Part shown: one piece after another, positions 25,929 through 34,493 of the stretch
Layout of the letters: every line of letters begins with the position of its first letter
Position numbering within the stretch: position 1 is the first letter of the stretch
Assembly (NCBI GenBank): GCA_964610385.1
Contig: CAZSXW010000001.1
Location: 62,001 to 126,000, forward strand
Source of the DNA: CAZBSE01 sp964610385
GTDB taxonomy: Bacteria; Actinomycetota; Humimicrobiia; Humimicrobiales; Humimicrobiaceae
DNA length: 64,000 bases
Direction of reading: 5' to 3'
The notes under the pieces: model-generated
What the model saw: the letters and a program-made list of their open reading frames with translations, nothing else
What the model was told of the DNA's origin: nothing
Databases searched by the model: none
Translations under genes and position numbers: made by a program

Positions 25929-26417
25929 TTACAGTTCAGCTACGTACTTTTTAAAATCAACTACCTGGTATCTTTTCCCTCTTGAAATAATTTTAAATCC
26001 TTCTTTTTCCAGCAGCTTTTTCTGTGATTCATGTCCGCCCAGATATTTCTCATTTAGGAACCCATCGGCTTTTAGTGTTCTCCAGTAAGGAATATTTAAA
26101 TTCCTACCTTCTTCTAACGATTCTTCGGCTGCATTAGCAGCAACCATTATAAAGATACCCGTAGTCAGTGAACAACAACCCTTTACCTTATGTTTCTTCG
26201 CAATCGCTCTGCAGATTTCTACAATTGTAATAATCTTTCCCCTGGGTATTTTCTTCATCAATTCCACTACCTCGCTTGGATTGACAAGCACTATATCGTC
26301 ACCTTCTTCAGCTCCCATCTTGTGAACGGCATTATAGCAGGGGAATTTCTTTTCCAATTTCAATATCTTAGGCAGCCCTTTTTTATCTGCTAATTTTTCG
26401 TTCCAGGTTTTTTTCAT
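25929..26417 (-). CDS. MGMT-family (alkyltransferase-like) protein without the acceptor cysteine
   Basis: 162 residues. The DNA-binding half KKIPRGKIITIVEICRAIAKKH resembles the helix-turn-helix of O6-alkylguanine transferases, and ANAAEES and the GGHESQKKLLEKEGF tail match this branch. Where MGMT has PCHR, this protein has PYWR (110-113), so it cannot transfer an alkyl group to that cysteine. Alkyltransferase-like proteins of this type recognise damaged bases without repairing them. C81 and C82 (KGCCSL) are the only nearby cysteines. The gene converges with the activator (13 bp apart). Confidence 0.75.
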   Translation of the reverse strand: MKKTWNEKLADKKGLPKILKLEKKFPCYNAVHKMGAEEGDDIVLVNPSEVVELMKKIPRGKIITIVEICRAIAKKHKVKGCCSLTTGIFIMVAANAAEESLEEGRNLNIPYWRTLKADGFLNEKYLGGHESQKKLLEKEGFKIISRGKRYQVVDFKKYVAEL

Positions 26418-26441
26418 ATTTTAAAATCGTTATTAAAATTT

Positions 26442-26996
26442 TTACTTTTTCCTCAGTTTCAGATAGTATCCTTTTTTATCCGCTATCCTGTCAAGGATCG
26501 AATGTGCAAGTTTGGCCTTTTCTTTTATATCAAGTCCATTAGAATTGACATCTGCTTCTTCTATTGCCTCCTTTAATTCATTTACATCTAATACCGTAGC
26601 AGCAAGGCAGAAGTAACTCTTAGACCGCCCCTCATTAAATCCATTAAGGAGCTTCCAGAGCAGTTTTTCCCTCATTTTCTGTGATTTTCTAAACTCAGCC
26701 AGACCGTGTTTCTGAATGAAAGCAATATCATCTTCAAGTTTCTGGTAACACTTGAAGGAATCATACTTCTTTCCTCTTTCGCGGTGTCTTTTCCATTTTT
26801 CACAGGTCTCACTCTCATCACAATCACTGCAGAACTCAACATTCCTTTTGACTGCGCAATGTAATATAGAACATGGACCCCCAAGGCGCCAATCCGTTTT
26901 GCAGCCACGGCATCGGCTCTTTGTCTTCATAACATAACCGGGACAAAGGCGACAGGAAAGACCACATACACCTATTTCAGGATATTCAGATTTCAT
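26442..26996 (-). CDS. DUF3795 cysteine-rich protein
   Basis: 184 residues. The N-terminal third carries CGLSCRLCPGY, CRGCK, CSILHC and FCSDCDESETCEKW, the DUF3795 pattern of CxxC pairs that probably binds zinc or an iron-sulfur centre. The rest (90-184) is helical and basic. The function of the family is unknown. It lies between the MGMT-like gene and a second DUF3795 gene, all leftward; ATG is at 26996. Confidence 0.72.
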   Translation of the reverse strand: MKSEYPEIGVCGLSCRLCPGYVMKTKSRCRGCKTDWRLGGPCSILHCAVKRNVEFCSDCDESETCEKWKRHRERGKKYDSFKCYQKLEDDIAFIQKHGLAEFRKSQKMREKLLWKLLNGFNEGRSKSYFCLAATVLDVNELKEAIEEADVNSNGLDIKEKAKLAHSILDRIADKKGYYLKLRKK

Positions 26997-27027
26997 ATCC
27001 CTCCTTTCTAAATAAAAGACATGCCTT

Positions 27028-27483
27028 TTATGTCTGTTCCCAGCGGTACTTGTTTTCTAATATTTCCAGCTTTTTGATATCACATATAAAACATAGTCCG
27101 TTATGGCAGCATATGAACTCGCCGCACTTACTGCACTGCCATTTCTTACTCTCTGATAATAAAAATTTATCAATCCCCTTATCCCTTATATAATTTAAAT
27201 TATCAATCATGCTCATCCGGTACCGCTCCCTATAACGCTTATCTAGGGTTTTTAATCTGTCGCAGGGAAACTCACTGCATTCATAACAATATCTTATTTC
27301 CTTCTCCAATAAGAGTGGGCATTTCTTTTTTAAGAAGGCACATTTCTTATCCCTAGGCCGGCACCCATCACAATAGGGCATCTTTATGCCTTTTTCTTTT
27401 ATATCATTTTTCTTTGCCAGATAACTGCTGCACAGGGCACAGTTCATTCCACAGGGCGCAATCAACTCTTCGTTGTTTTCCAT
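27028..27483 (-). CDS. DUF3795 cysteine-rich protein, second copy
   Basis: 151 residues. It begins APCGMNCALCSSYLAKK, then CDGCRPRDKKCAFLKKKC, YCYECSEFPCDRL, and later CSKCGEFICCHNGLCFIC. This is the DUF3795 arrangement with 17 cysteines overall. It is a diverged tandem paralogue of the neighbour downstream. No partner or enzymatic motif is visible. Confidence 0.72.
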   Translation of the reverse strand: MENNEELIAPCGMNCALCSSYLAKKNDIKEKGIKMPYCDGCRPRDKKCAFLKKKCPLLLEKEIRYCYECSEFPCDRLKTLDKRYRERYRMSMIDNLNYIRDKGIDKFLLSESKKWQCSKCGEFICCHNGLCFICDIKKLEILENKYRWEQT

Positions 27484-27573
27484 ATTTTTATTCTATCGAG
27501 AAATTGTACCTTCAGTGTTTTAAAGAATTACTCTATACTGCTAACAGTTTTTTACAAACTATTTATTAATAAG

Positions 27574-27650
27574 TGGTGGGCGATATTGGATTTGAACCAA
27601 TGACCTCTGCGATGTCGACGCAGCGCTCTAACCATCTGAGCTAACCGCCC
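27574..27650 (-). tRNA. tRNA-Val (anticodon GAC), encoded CCA, with C33
   Basis: A full cloverleaf: acceptor GGGCGGT with ATCGCCC (one G-T pair), D stem GCTC/GAGC, anticodon stem CTGCG/CGCAG, T stem ATTGG/CCAAT with loop TTCAAAT, and encoded CCA at 27576-27574. The seven-base anticodon loop is TCGACAT, giving anticodon GAC (Val) and C at position 33, where U is nearly universal. It lies between DUF3795 and the CCA-adding enzyme gene. Confidence 0.93.
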
Positions 27651-27741
27651 TCGGATATAAACTTTACCAGAGTATTATATACAATCAAATAAAAATATAT
27701 CAAGATTCGCTTCGCCGTGTTTTACCTCAGTCGTGATAACT

Positions 27742-30312
27742 TCAACCAGATCGTTCACCCATCAACTTTTTCAAATTAGAGATCTCATCTTTTCTACCGG
27801 CTATTTTGCCGTCCAGCTTCATCTTAAACAATTTTTTCAGAACATCTCCAAATTTTTCAGAAGGTTTGTACCCCATATCCTTTAATGTATTGCCATTTAT
27901 TTCAAGATGTAAAGAAGAAAGGTCTGTCAGATACTTTTTGATATTTTTAAGATATTTATTTCCCCAGCTGCAGGCAATGACCTGTAATTCGGGAGGGATA
28001 TTATTTACTCTGTAATAAATAGTTGAATTCTTTTTTATGATACTTTTAAGATTCCTTCTGGTATCATTCCACATTTTATAGGTCTCAAGTATTATATTTA
28101 CATCTCTCTTTTTAACCTTCATCTCAGAGCACCATCTCTCAATCTTATCAGGCTTAATACCCTTAAGAAGAAGGGTAAAAAGCAACCTCCACTTTTTAAC
28201 CTCACTGCCTGTTTTATTATAATAATCTTTCATCTCGCCGTAATATTTCAATATCCTTTTAACCTGCCCTGTAAACTTTTTATCAACTTTTACTTTTATT
28301 CCTATTTTCCTAAGCGCATCAAGCTCATAAAGTCTTTCGATAGCCTCCAGAGGATTTTTTTCATTAAAAATATAAATAAGCTCATCTCTTATCCTGACAC
28401 CGTTTAGTTTTGAGACTATATTCATATTTATAGTAGTCCTGGCCAGTTTTTCGGTCTGGCTGTCCATTTTAAACCCAAGCCTCTTCTCGAACCTTACTGC
28501 CCTAAAAATCCTTGTCGGATCTTCAATAAAACTCATTTTATGAAGGACCTTTATCTTCCTATTTTTTAGATCCTCCCTTCCTCCAAAATAATCGAGGATC
28601 TCGCCAAAATTTTCTTTATTAAGAGAAACAGCCATAGTATTTATAGTAAAATCTCTTCTGGAAAGGTCCTGTTTTATATTTCCCGACTCAACGCTGGGAA
28701 GTGCTGCCGGGCTCTTATAATATTCCACTCTTGCCGAAGCTATATCTATATGCTGCCCGTCACTTAATACCAGGACAGCAGTCCCAAATTTCCGGTGGCA
28801 TTCCAGTCTGCAGTCAAATCTTGAAGATAATTTTTTTCCAAATCTTATACCGTCACCCTCCACCACAATATCTATATCAAAATTAGGTATCTTTAGGATT
28901 GCATCTCTTACAATCCCTCCCACCAGATAGGTATTATATTTTAAAACCTGTGAGACACCTGAAATTATCTTTAGTATCCCTTTTACTTTTTCAGGGAAAA
29001 ATCCCCAGAAATTTTCGTAACTCCGGCCATGCAAGAACCTCAATACATCTTTTCTAGTGATAATACCTATGATCTTTTTCTTATCCGTAATGGGTACTCT
29101 TCCAATACCGTTTTCCACCATAAGATTCTGTATTTCACCGATACTGGTATTCGCATCGGCCCTTACAACACTCCGGGACTTAAAACCTTTTACGGGAGCA
29201 TGCGAAAGACCATGGCCTATTGCCTTATCTATATCCTTCCTCGTTATTATACCTACCAGGTTTTCAGTATTATCTACAATGGGTATCCCCGAATGACCGT
29301 ACTTTTTCAAGATTTTATCTACCTGAGCTATGCTGGCATCCTCCTTTACCACCCTTACCGGATAAGACATCACATCCCTTGCCAGCATCGGCCTTTTTAT
29401 ATGCTTTTTAAGGGATCCTATCAGCTTTTTTTCTACTTCTTTAAAAGCTATATCGTTTACAACTGCAGAAGCTGCCTGAGGGTGTCCACCGCCCCCTACC
29501 GCTTCCAATATCTCGGACACATCAACATTTTTATTATCACTTCTGCCGACTGCGTAAATCTTCCCTTTCATTTTAGCCCAGCATATAACTATACTTATAT
29601 CTTCGATCTGGGATAATTTCCTGGTCAGCACAGAAAGCCCTTCAACAAAATCAGGCATTTCTGCCTGAGAAAGCAGGATCTCAGTTTCATTTACATTTAT
29701 CTTTTTACAGTTCATTATCAACTTCTCCAAAAGTCTGTGCTGGTCTTCAGTAAGTGAAAGATTTAAAAATTTTGATACCACGAATAAATTGGCCCCTTTC
29801 TCCATAAGAAAGGCGGCTGCTTCAAGATCACTGGAGGTAGTGCCCGGATAAGTAAATGAGCCTGTGTCCTCGTATATGCCAAGGGTAAAGAGTGTTGCAT
29901 CAAGTGGAGTGATACTGATCTTTTTTTCTTTAATAAGATTTACCAGAATAGATGTAGCAGCTCCCACCTCCCTTGAATAATCACGGGTTGCTTTCAGATC
30001 TCTGGAAGTCTTCTGATGATGGTCGTAAACTACAACCTCGATACCCTTATTATCCAGTGCCACTTTAGCCGGACCAAGCCTTGATGCAAACTTGGTATCG
30101 ATTACTATGGCTCTTTTTATCTTTGAAAAATCAATACTCTTGGGGTCCAAAAGGGATGGAAGCTCATCTTCATAAAGGGTGATAAACTTTCTTACGTTTT
30201 GATTTATTGCGGTAGGAAGTACGATTTGAGCCCGTTTGTATATTTTCTTAGCCGCTACCATTCCAGCAAAAGAATCAAAATCAGAGCTCAAATGGGTTAT
30301 AATTATTTCCAT
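27742..30312 (-). CDS. DHH-CBS-CBS-tRNA nucleotidyltransferase fusion (CCA/A-adding type)
   Basis: 856 residues. In order: DHH phosphoesterase (1-150, SSDFDSF and YDHH), DHHA1 with GGGGHPQAAS near 275, two CBS domains (about 310-425), and a class II nucleotidyltransferase head (about 440-570: YLVGGIVRDAIL, DFDIDIVVEGDG-like, RRDFTINTMA) with an RNA-binding tail. Such fusions occur in Aquifex, cyanobacteria and several deep anaerobes. The head adds A or CCA to tRNA 3' ends; the DHH part may be an oligoribonuclease-like phosphoesterase. It reads leftward toward the tRNA-Val gene, which already encodes CCA. Confidence 0.9.
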   Translation of the reverse strand: MEIIITHLSSDFDSFAGMVAAKKIYKRAQIVLPTAINQNVRKFITLYEDELPSLLDPKSIDFSKIKRAIVIDTKFASRLGPAKVALDNKGIEVVVYDHHQKTSRDLKATRDYSREVGAATSILVNLIKEKKISITPLDATLFTLGIYEDTGSFTYPGTTSSDLEAAAFLMEKGANLFVVSKFLNLSLTEDQHRLLEKLIMNCKKINVNETEILLSQAEMPDFVEGLSVLTRKLSQIEDISIVICWAKMKGKIYAVGRSDNKNVDVSEILEAVGGGGHPQAASAVVNDIAFKEVEKKLIGSLKKHIKRPMLARDVMSYPVRVVKEDASIAQVDKILKKYGHSGIPIVDNTENLVGIITRKDIDKAIGHGLSHAPVKGFKSRSVVRADANTSIGEIQNLMVENGIGRVPITDKKKIIGIITRKDVLRFLHGRSYENFWGFFPEKVKGILKIISGVSQVLKYNTYLVGGIVRDAILKIPNFDIDIVVEGDGIRFGKKLSSRFDCRLECHRKFGTAVLVLSDGQHIDIASARVEYYKSPAALPSVESGNIKQDLSRRDFTINTMAVSLNKENFGEILDYFGGREDLKNRKIKVLHKMSFIEDPTRIFRAVRFEKRLGFKMDSQTEKLARTTINMNIVSKLNGVRIRDELIYIFNEKNPLEAIERLYELDALRKIGIKVKVDKKFTGQVKRILKYYGEMKDYYNKTGSEVKKWRLLFTLLLKGIKPDKIERWCSEMKVKKRDVNIILETYKMWNDTRRNLKSIIKKNSTIYYRVNNIPPELQVIACSWGNKYLKNIKKYLTDLSSLHLEINGNTLKDMGYKPSEKFGDVLKKLFKMKLDGKIAGRKDEISNLKKLMGERSG

Positions 30313-30337
30313 AAATAAATTGATCTATAAATCTTTA

Positions 30338-30871
30338 TCAGTCTATATATTTATCGTAGGAGACTATTTTGGCAAGGGGTTTTCTTCCTCTAGCCCCACC
30401 TTCTTTAGCAGGGTAACCTAACGGTGTTACTGCGACCACTCTTACATTATCCGGAACATTAAGAAGGTCCTTTACCAGTTTTTCCTTAAATGCCCCGATC
30501 CAGCAGGTGCCCAATCCTTTTTCAGTAGCAGCAAGTATTAGATGTTCCAGAGCAATCGCCACATCTATAGGATAGCTGCTCATATAACCGCCCATCACCC
30601 CGTAAGCTTCATCTTCTTTGGCACAGGCCACAATAAGTATTGGAGCCTCCGCAAGAAAAGTCTGGTTATTGCATGCTATGGATAGATCACCTATTTTTTT
30701 CTTGTCCTTTACCACAATCAATTTCCACGGCTGGAGATTTTTAGCAGATGGAGCTTTTCTAAACGCCTGTAGTATATAATTTAATTTTTCTTCTTCCACT
30801 TCCTGGGGTTTATAAGATCTGATGCTTTTTCTGGATTCTATCAGATTCATCAAATTTGTGAACTGCTTCAC
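30338..30871 (-). CDS. nitroreductase-family flavoprotein
   Basis: 177 residues. The FMN-binding pattern ESRKSIRSYKPQEV, the KAPSAKNLQPWK loop and the GLGTCWIGAF block are typical of the family. The members reduce nitro compounds or quinones with NAD(P)H, or cleave other rings; the natural substrate is unknown here. ATG at 30871; it lies 25 bp upstream of the DHH-CBS-nucleotidyltransferase gene and reads the same way. Confidence 0.88.
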   Translation of the reverse strand: MKQFTNLMNLIESRKSIRSYKPQEVEEEKLNYILQAFRKAPSAKNLQPWKLIVVKDKKKIGDLSIACNNQTFLAEAPILIVACAKEDEAYGVMGGYMSSYPIDVAIALEHLILAATEKGLGTCWIGAFKEKLVKDLLNVPDNVRVVAVTPLGYPAKEGGARGRKPLAKIVSYDKYID

Positions 30872-31001
30872 TTTCCATTACCCCCTATTTATATTTAGAA
30901 ATTTATTTTTCCTTTGATCTAAGCAATCAAATACTAATTTTAAATATTTAAGCAGACGCCCATTATATTAACACTATGGTTTTCTTAAGTAAAATCGTTT
31001 C

Positions 31002-31985
31002 TTACCACAGGCTGTGGACATGCATTTTAATATACTTCCGGTAAATCTCAGCTACTTTTTCCATCTGCTCATCAGTCAGTGGCGGAAGATCCGAAGCATT
31101 TGCATTATCTTCGATCTGGGATACCCTGCTTGCCCCCGGTATGACACAGCTTACACAGTCATTCATAAGTATCCACCGCAGTGCATACTGGGCAAGTTTT
31201 CCTTCAGGAAATACTTTCTTCAATTCCTCTACTGCTTCCAGTCCTACTTCATAGGGAACTCCCGAAAATGTCTCGCCCTTGTCAAAAACCTGGCCTTCCC
31301 GGTTAAAGAACCTGTGATCTCCTTTTGAAAATACGGTGTCCTTTTTAAATTTACCGGTCAGCATACCGCTTGCCAGAGGAACTCTTGCTATTATTCCTAT
31401 ATTTTTGTTTTTTGCCCGTATAAAGAAATCCTCGACAGGCTTAAACCTGAACATATTATATATGATCATAACGGTAGCCAGATTGGGATACTGGATAGCT
31501 TTTATTGCTTCTTCAACCTTTTCAACGCTTACTCCGTAATTCAGTACCTTCCCTTTGCTGACCAGCTCGTCCAGAACGCCGAAGACTTCCGGCCTTGAAT
31601 ATACTTCAGTAGGGGGACAATGAAGCTGGATCAGGTCTATGGTTTCAAGATCCAGATTTTTCAGGCTGTCATCAACGAAGGCTACTATGTTTTTTTTGTT
31701 ATATCCTTCTGAAGTGTGCGGGTCCAGTCTTCTTCCCGACTTTGTGGCTATGTAGATTCTCCGGTTTACCTTTTTTAAAAACTTTCCAATGGCTTTTTCA
31801 CTCAGGCCATCGTTGTATACATCGGCAGTGTCTATAAAATTTACTCCTTCATCCACCGCTTTTTCCAGGATTGTCTCAGCCGTTTCGTAACTGAATCTCG
31901 TGCCCCACTTTCCGCCAAGCTGCCAGGTGCCCAGTGAGACCTCGGAAATCTTAAAACCGGTTTTTCCTAAAGTCCTGTATTTCAT
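31002..31985 (-). CDS. aldo/keto reductase
   Basis: 327 residues from the ATG at 31985, which has AGAAAGGA five bases upstream; a longer in-frame reading to 32144 adds 53 residues without family similarity. The AKR pattern is LGKTGFKISEVSLGTWQLGG, FIDTADVY, IATKSG and IQLHCPP for the D-Y-K-H site. It reduces an aldehyde or ketone with NADPH. A 268-bp gap separates it from the divergent xylanase gene; I see only the small palindrome listed there. Confidence 0.9.
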   Translation of the reverse strand: MKYRTLGKTGFKISEVSLGTWQLGGKWGTRFSYETAETILEKAVDEGVNFIDTADVYNDGLSEKAIGKFLKKVNRRIYIATKSGRRLDPHTSEGYNKKNIVAFVDDSLKNLDLETIDLIQLHCPPTEVYSRPEVFGVLDELVSKGKVLNYGVSVEKVEEAIKAIQYPNLATVMIIYNMFRFKPVEDFFIRAKNKNIGIIARVPLASGMLTGKFKKDTVFSKGDHRFFNREGQVFDKGETFSGVPYEVGLEAVEELKKVFPEGKLAQYALRWILMNDCVSCVIPGASRVSQIEDNANASDLPPLTDEQMEKVAEIYRKYIKMHVHSLW

Positions 31986-32200
31986 ATTAATCCTTTCTGC
32001 AACTCGATTTCCAAATATCTTATTTAAAGACGCTGTATTTATTGTAACAATAAAGCAGCCCAATGCAAATTTATAAACCTGTAAAACCTTAATCACATTA
32101 TCAATCATACTTATATTTTCCATAACATTCTTACTGCCCACCAATCCAGCCTCCGCTGCGCATATAATAAGTTACGACTATGGAACTTTGCTTTACTTTA

Positions 32201-32213
32201 CGGTAATATACCG
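32201..32213. promoter_or_regulatory. 13-bp palindrome upstream of the xylanase gene
   Basis: CGGTAATATACCG is a perfect inverted repeat of 5 bp arms, 41 bp before the xylanase start, in the divergent gap. It could be an operator for a sugar-responsive repressor; no regulator gene is adjacent. Confidence 0.3.
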
Positions 32214-32253
32214 ATAATAAAGAGAATAACATCATTAAAGGAAAATCTATATC

Positions 32254-34488
32254 GTGAAAGCATTCAGATATTTATTCGTGTTTCTGCTTATACTTGTCCT
32301 CCTGGCGGCCTGTAAAAAAGTAGAAAAAGTTCCTGAGGAAGAGACTATTACAGAAGAGGCTGGTATAGAAGAGGTTGATATAGAAGAGGCTCTTATTGAA
32401 GAAAATATTCCCTCACTCAAAGATGTCTTTAAGGATGATTTTTATATAGGTACGGCAATAGGGCCTTCACAACTGGAAATACCCGCATGCACGCAGTTAT
32501 TAGAGAAGCATTTCTCCAGCATTACCGCAGAAAATGCCATGAAACCTGAAGAAATCCAGCCCTTAGAGGGAATCTTTGATTTCAGAGATGCTGATAAAAT
32601 CGTAAATTTTGCTGAAGATAACGGAATCGCTCTGCGCGGTCACGTGCTTATCTGGCATAATCAAACACCTGACTGGTTTTTCTTAGAAAACGGTGAAGAA
32701 GTCTCCAAGGAAAAATTAAAGGAACGTATGAAGTCTCATATAACCGAAGTAATGCAGCATTACAAGGGACAGATCTACGCATGGGATGTAGTAAATGAAC
32801 CAGTAGACCCTGATACGCCGGATGGGTTTAGAAGAAACAAATGGTTTGACATACTTGGTGAAGAATACGTAGAACTCGCATTTCAATATGCAAGAGAGGC
32901 GGACCCGGAAGCAAAACTCTTTTTAAATGAGTATGACACCACAAACGCCAACAAGCGTCAAGCGATAATAGACCTTGTCAAAGAGCTCCAGTCAAAAGGC
33001 GTGCCTATAGACGGCATTGGCATGCAGATGCACATTTCACTTGAACAACCCACGCTTGAGGATTTCGAAGAAACACTAAAGGAATTTTCCGAACTTGGAT
33101 TGGAAATCCAAATTACCGAACTGGACATCACTGTATACGAAAATAGAACAGAGTCATATTCAACCATAAGCGACGAACTTTTAAACGAACAGGGGCACCG
33201 CGTAAAAGATTTGTTTGCTATCATTGATAAATATAAGGAACATATAACCAGCGTGACTTTCTGGGGTTTAACGGATGAGCGAACCTGGCTCAGATCGTAT
33301 TTTGTGCAGCGGAATGACTGGCCCCTGCCCTTTGATGAAGAACAAAAAGCAAAGCCTTTTTACTGGGGAATGGTCGATCCCCAAAAATTAACTCCCAGAA
33401 TAAACAAAGCAAAAGCAATTGAGGGTACCGCTGATATTGACGGAAAAGAGGATGAAATATGGTATTTTGTTAAAGCTTTTTCTGATTTACCCGAGTCAGA
33501 AGACTTTGATCTGGAAGCAAAGGCACTCTGGGATGAAGAATATTTATATATCCTGCTTAAAGTAACCGATAAGAGTCCCGGACAGGATGATGCTGTTCTA
33601 CTTTTTATTGATGAGAAAAACGAAAAGTCAGATTCTCTGGATGAAAATGACAGAATAATTGAATTTAATCTTGACTCCAGCTGTAAAGATACTGAAGATT
33701 CCGCTTTAAATAAAACAGCAGGCGGATACATTTTTGAGACCCGCGTTCCCTTTGAATATATAGAAGGAAGTGAAGGCACTTCAATAGGATTGGATATTCA
33801 GGTCAAGGACGGAGATCAGGCATTTATCAAATGGAATGATAAGTATGACACCGCAGGCCAGGTACCAAAATATTGGGGTAACCTTAGTTTCGTAATGGCA
33901 CCCAGCGGGGCGACAGCATATTATGGAACTGCCGAAATCGATAGCATCAAGGATGAAGAATATAATGCAGGCAGTCCCCTGGTTGTAGAGAAATTTATTC
34001 AGGGAATAGAAGACGAAAAAAATGTATTCCAGGGCGCAACTGCAAAGGCCTGGGTGCTGTGGGATGAAAACGCGCTTTATGTATATATGGAAGTAAATGA
34101 TCCCGTATTAAGCGTCTCCAGCACTACTGTTTATATGCAGGACAGTATCGAGGTCTTCATAGACGAGAACAACAATAAAACAACTTCCTATGAACCTGAT
34201 GACGGCCAATTTAGAGTCAACTTTAATAATGAACAATCCTTTGGCTCTACCGGCAGTGTAGATGGCTTTGAAAGCGCGTCCCAGATCATCGAGGGTGGAT
34301 ATGCAGTCGAGGTAAAAATCCCATACCGAAGTCTGACACCGCAAGACGGCACGATTATCGGCTTTGACCTTCAGGTAAATGACGACCAGGGAAGCGGAGC
34401 GAGAGACAGTATTTCAAAATGGAACGACCCCACAAACGAGTCCTGGCGGTCAACTGCGGGACTTGGGGTTTTAATCTTTAGTAAATAA
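32254..34488 (+). CDS. GH10 endo-beta-1,4-xylanase lipoprotein with two CBM9-like modules
   Basis: 744 residues, GTG start. Signal peptide 1-19 ends in a lipobox LLAAC (C20), so the enzyme is probably membrane-anchored outside the cell. A glutamate-rich linker (24-55) leads to a GH10 barrel (about 56-380) with the acid/base E182 in WDVVNEP and the nucleophile E289 in ITELDI; GHVLIWH and TFWGLTD also fit GH10. Two tandem CBM9-like domains follow (about 386-560 and 565-744). CBM9 modules bind sugar-chain ends. No other glycoside hydrolase, transporter or regulator for xylan is nearby. It converges with pabC, sharing an AT-only palindrome (34482-34500) at the stops. Confidence 0.93.
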   Translation: MKAFRYLFVFLLILVLLAACKKVEKVPEEETITEEAGIEEVDIEEALIEENIPSLKDVFKDDFYIGTAIGPSQLEIPACTQLLEKHFSSITAENAMKPEEIQPLEGIFDFRDADKIVNFAEDNGIALRGHVLIWHNQTPDWFFLENGEEVSKEKLKERMKSHITEVMQHYKGQIYAWDVVNEPVDPDTPDGFRRNKWFDILGEEYVELAFQYAREADPEAKLFLNEYDTTNANKRQAIIDLVKELQSKGVPIDGIGMQMHISLEQPTLEDFEETLKEFSELGLEIQITELDITVYENRTESYSTISDELLNEQGHRVKDLFAIIDKYKEHITSVTFWGLTDERTWLRSYFVQRNDWPLPFDEEQKAKPFYWGMVDPQKLTPRINKAKAIEGTADIDGKEDEIWYFVKAFSDLPESEDFDLEAKALWDEEYLYILLKVTDKSPGQDDAVLLFIDEKNEKSDSLDENDRIIEFNLDSSCKDTEDSALNKTAGGYIFETRVPFEYIEGSEGTSIGLDIQVKDGDQAFIKWNDKYDTAGQVPKYWGNLSFVMAPSGATAYYGTAEIDSIKDEEYNAGSPLVVEKFIQGIEDEKNVFQGATAKAWVLWDENALYVYMEVNDPVLSVSSTTVYMQDSIEVFIDENNNKTTSYEPDDGQFRVNFNNEQSFGSTGSVDGFESASQIIEGGYAVEVKIPYRSLTPQDGTIIGFDLQVNDDQGSGARDSISKWNDPTNESWRSTAGLGVLIFSK

Positions 34489-34493
34489 AAATT

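Noticed and set aside
31986..32144. N-terminal extension of the first aldo/keto reductase
   Set aside because: The 53 extra residues do not look like the family, while an excellent ribosome site stands before the ATG at 31985.
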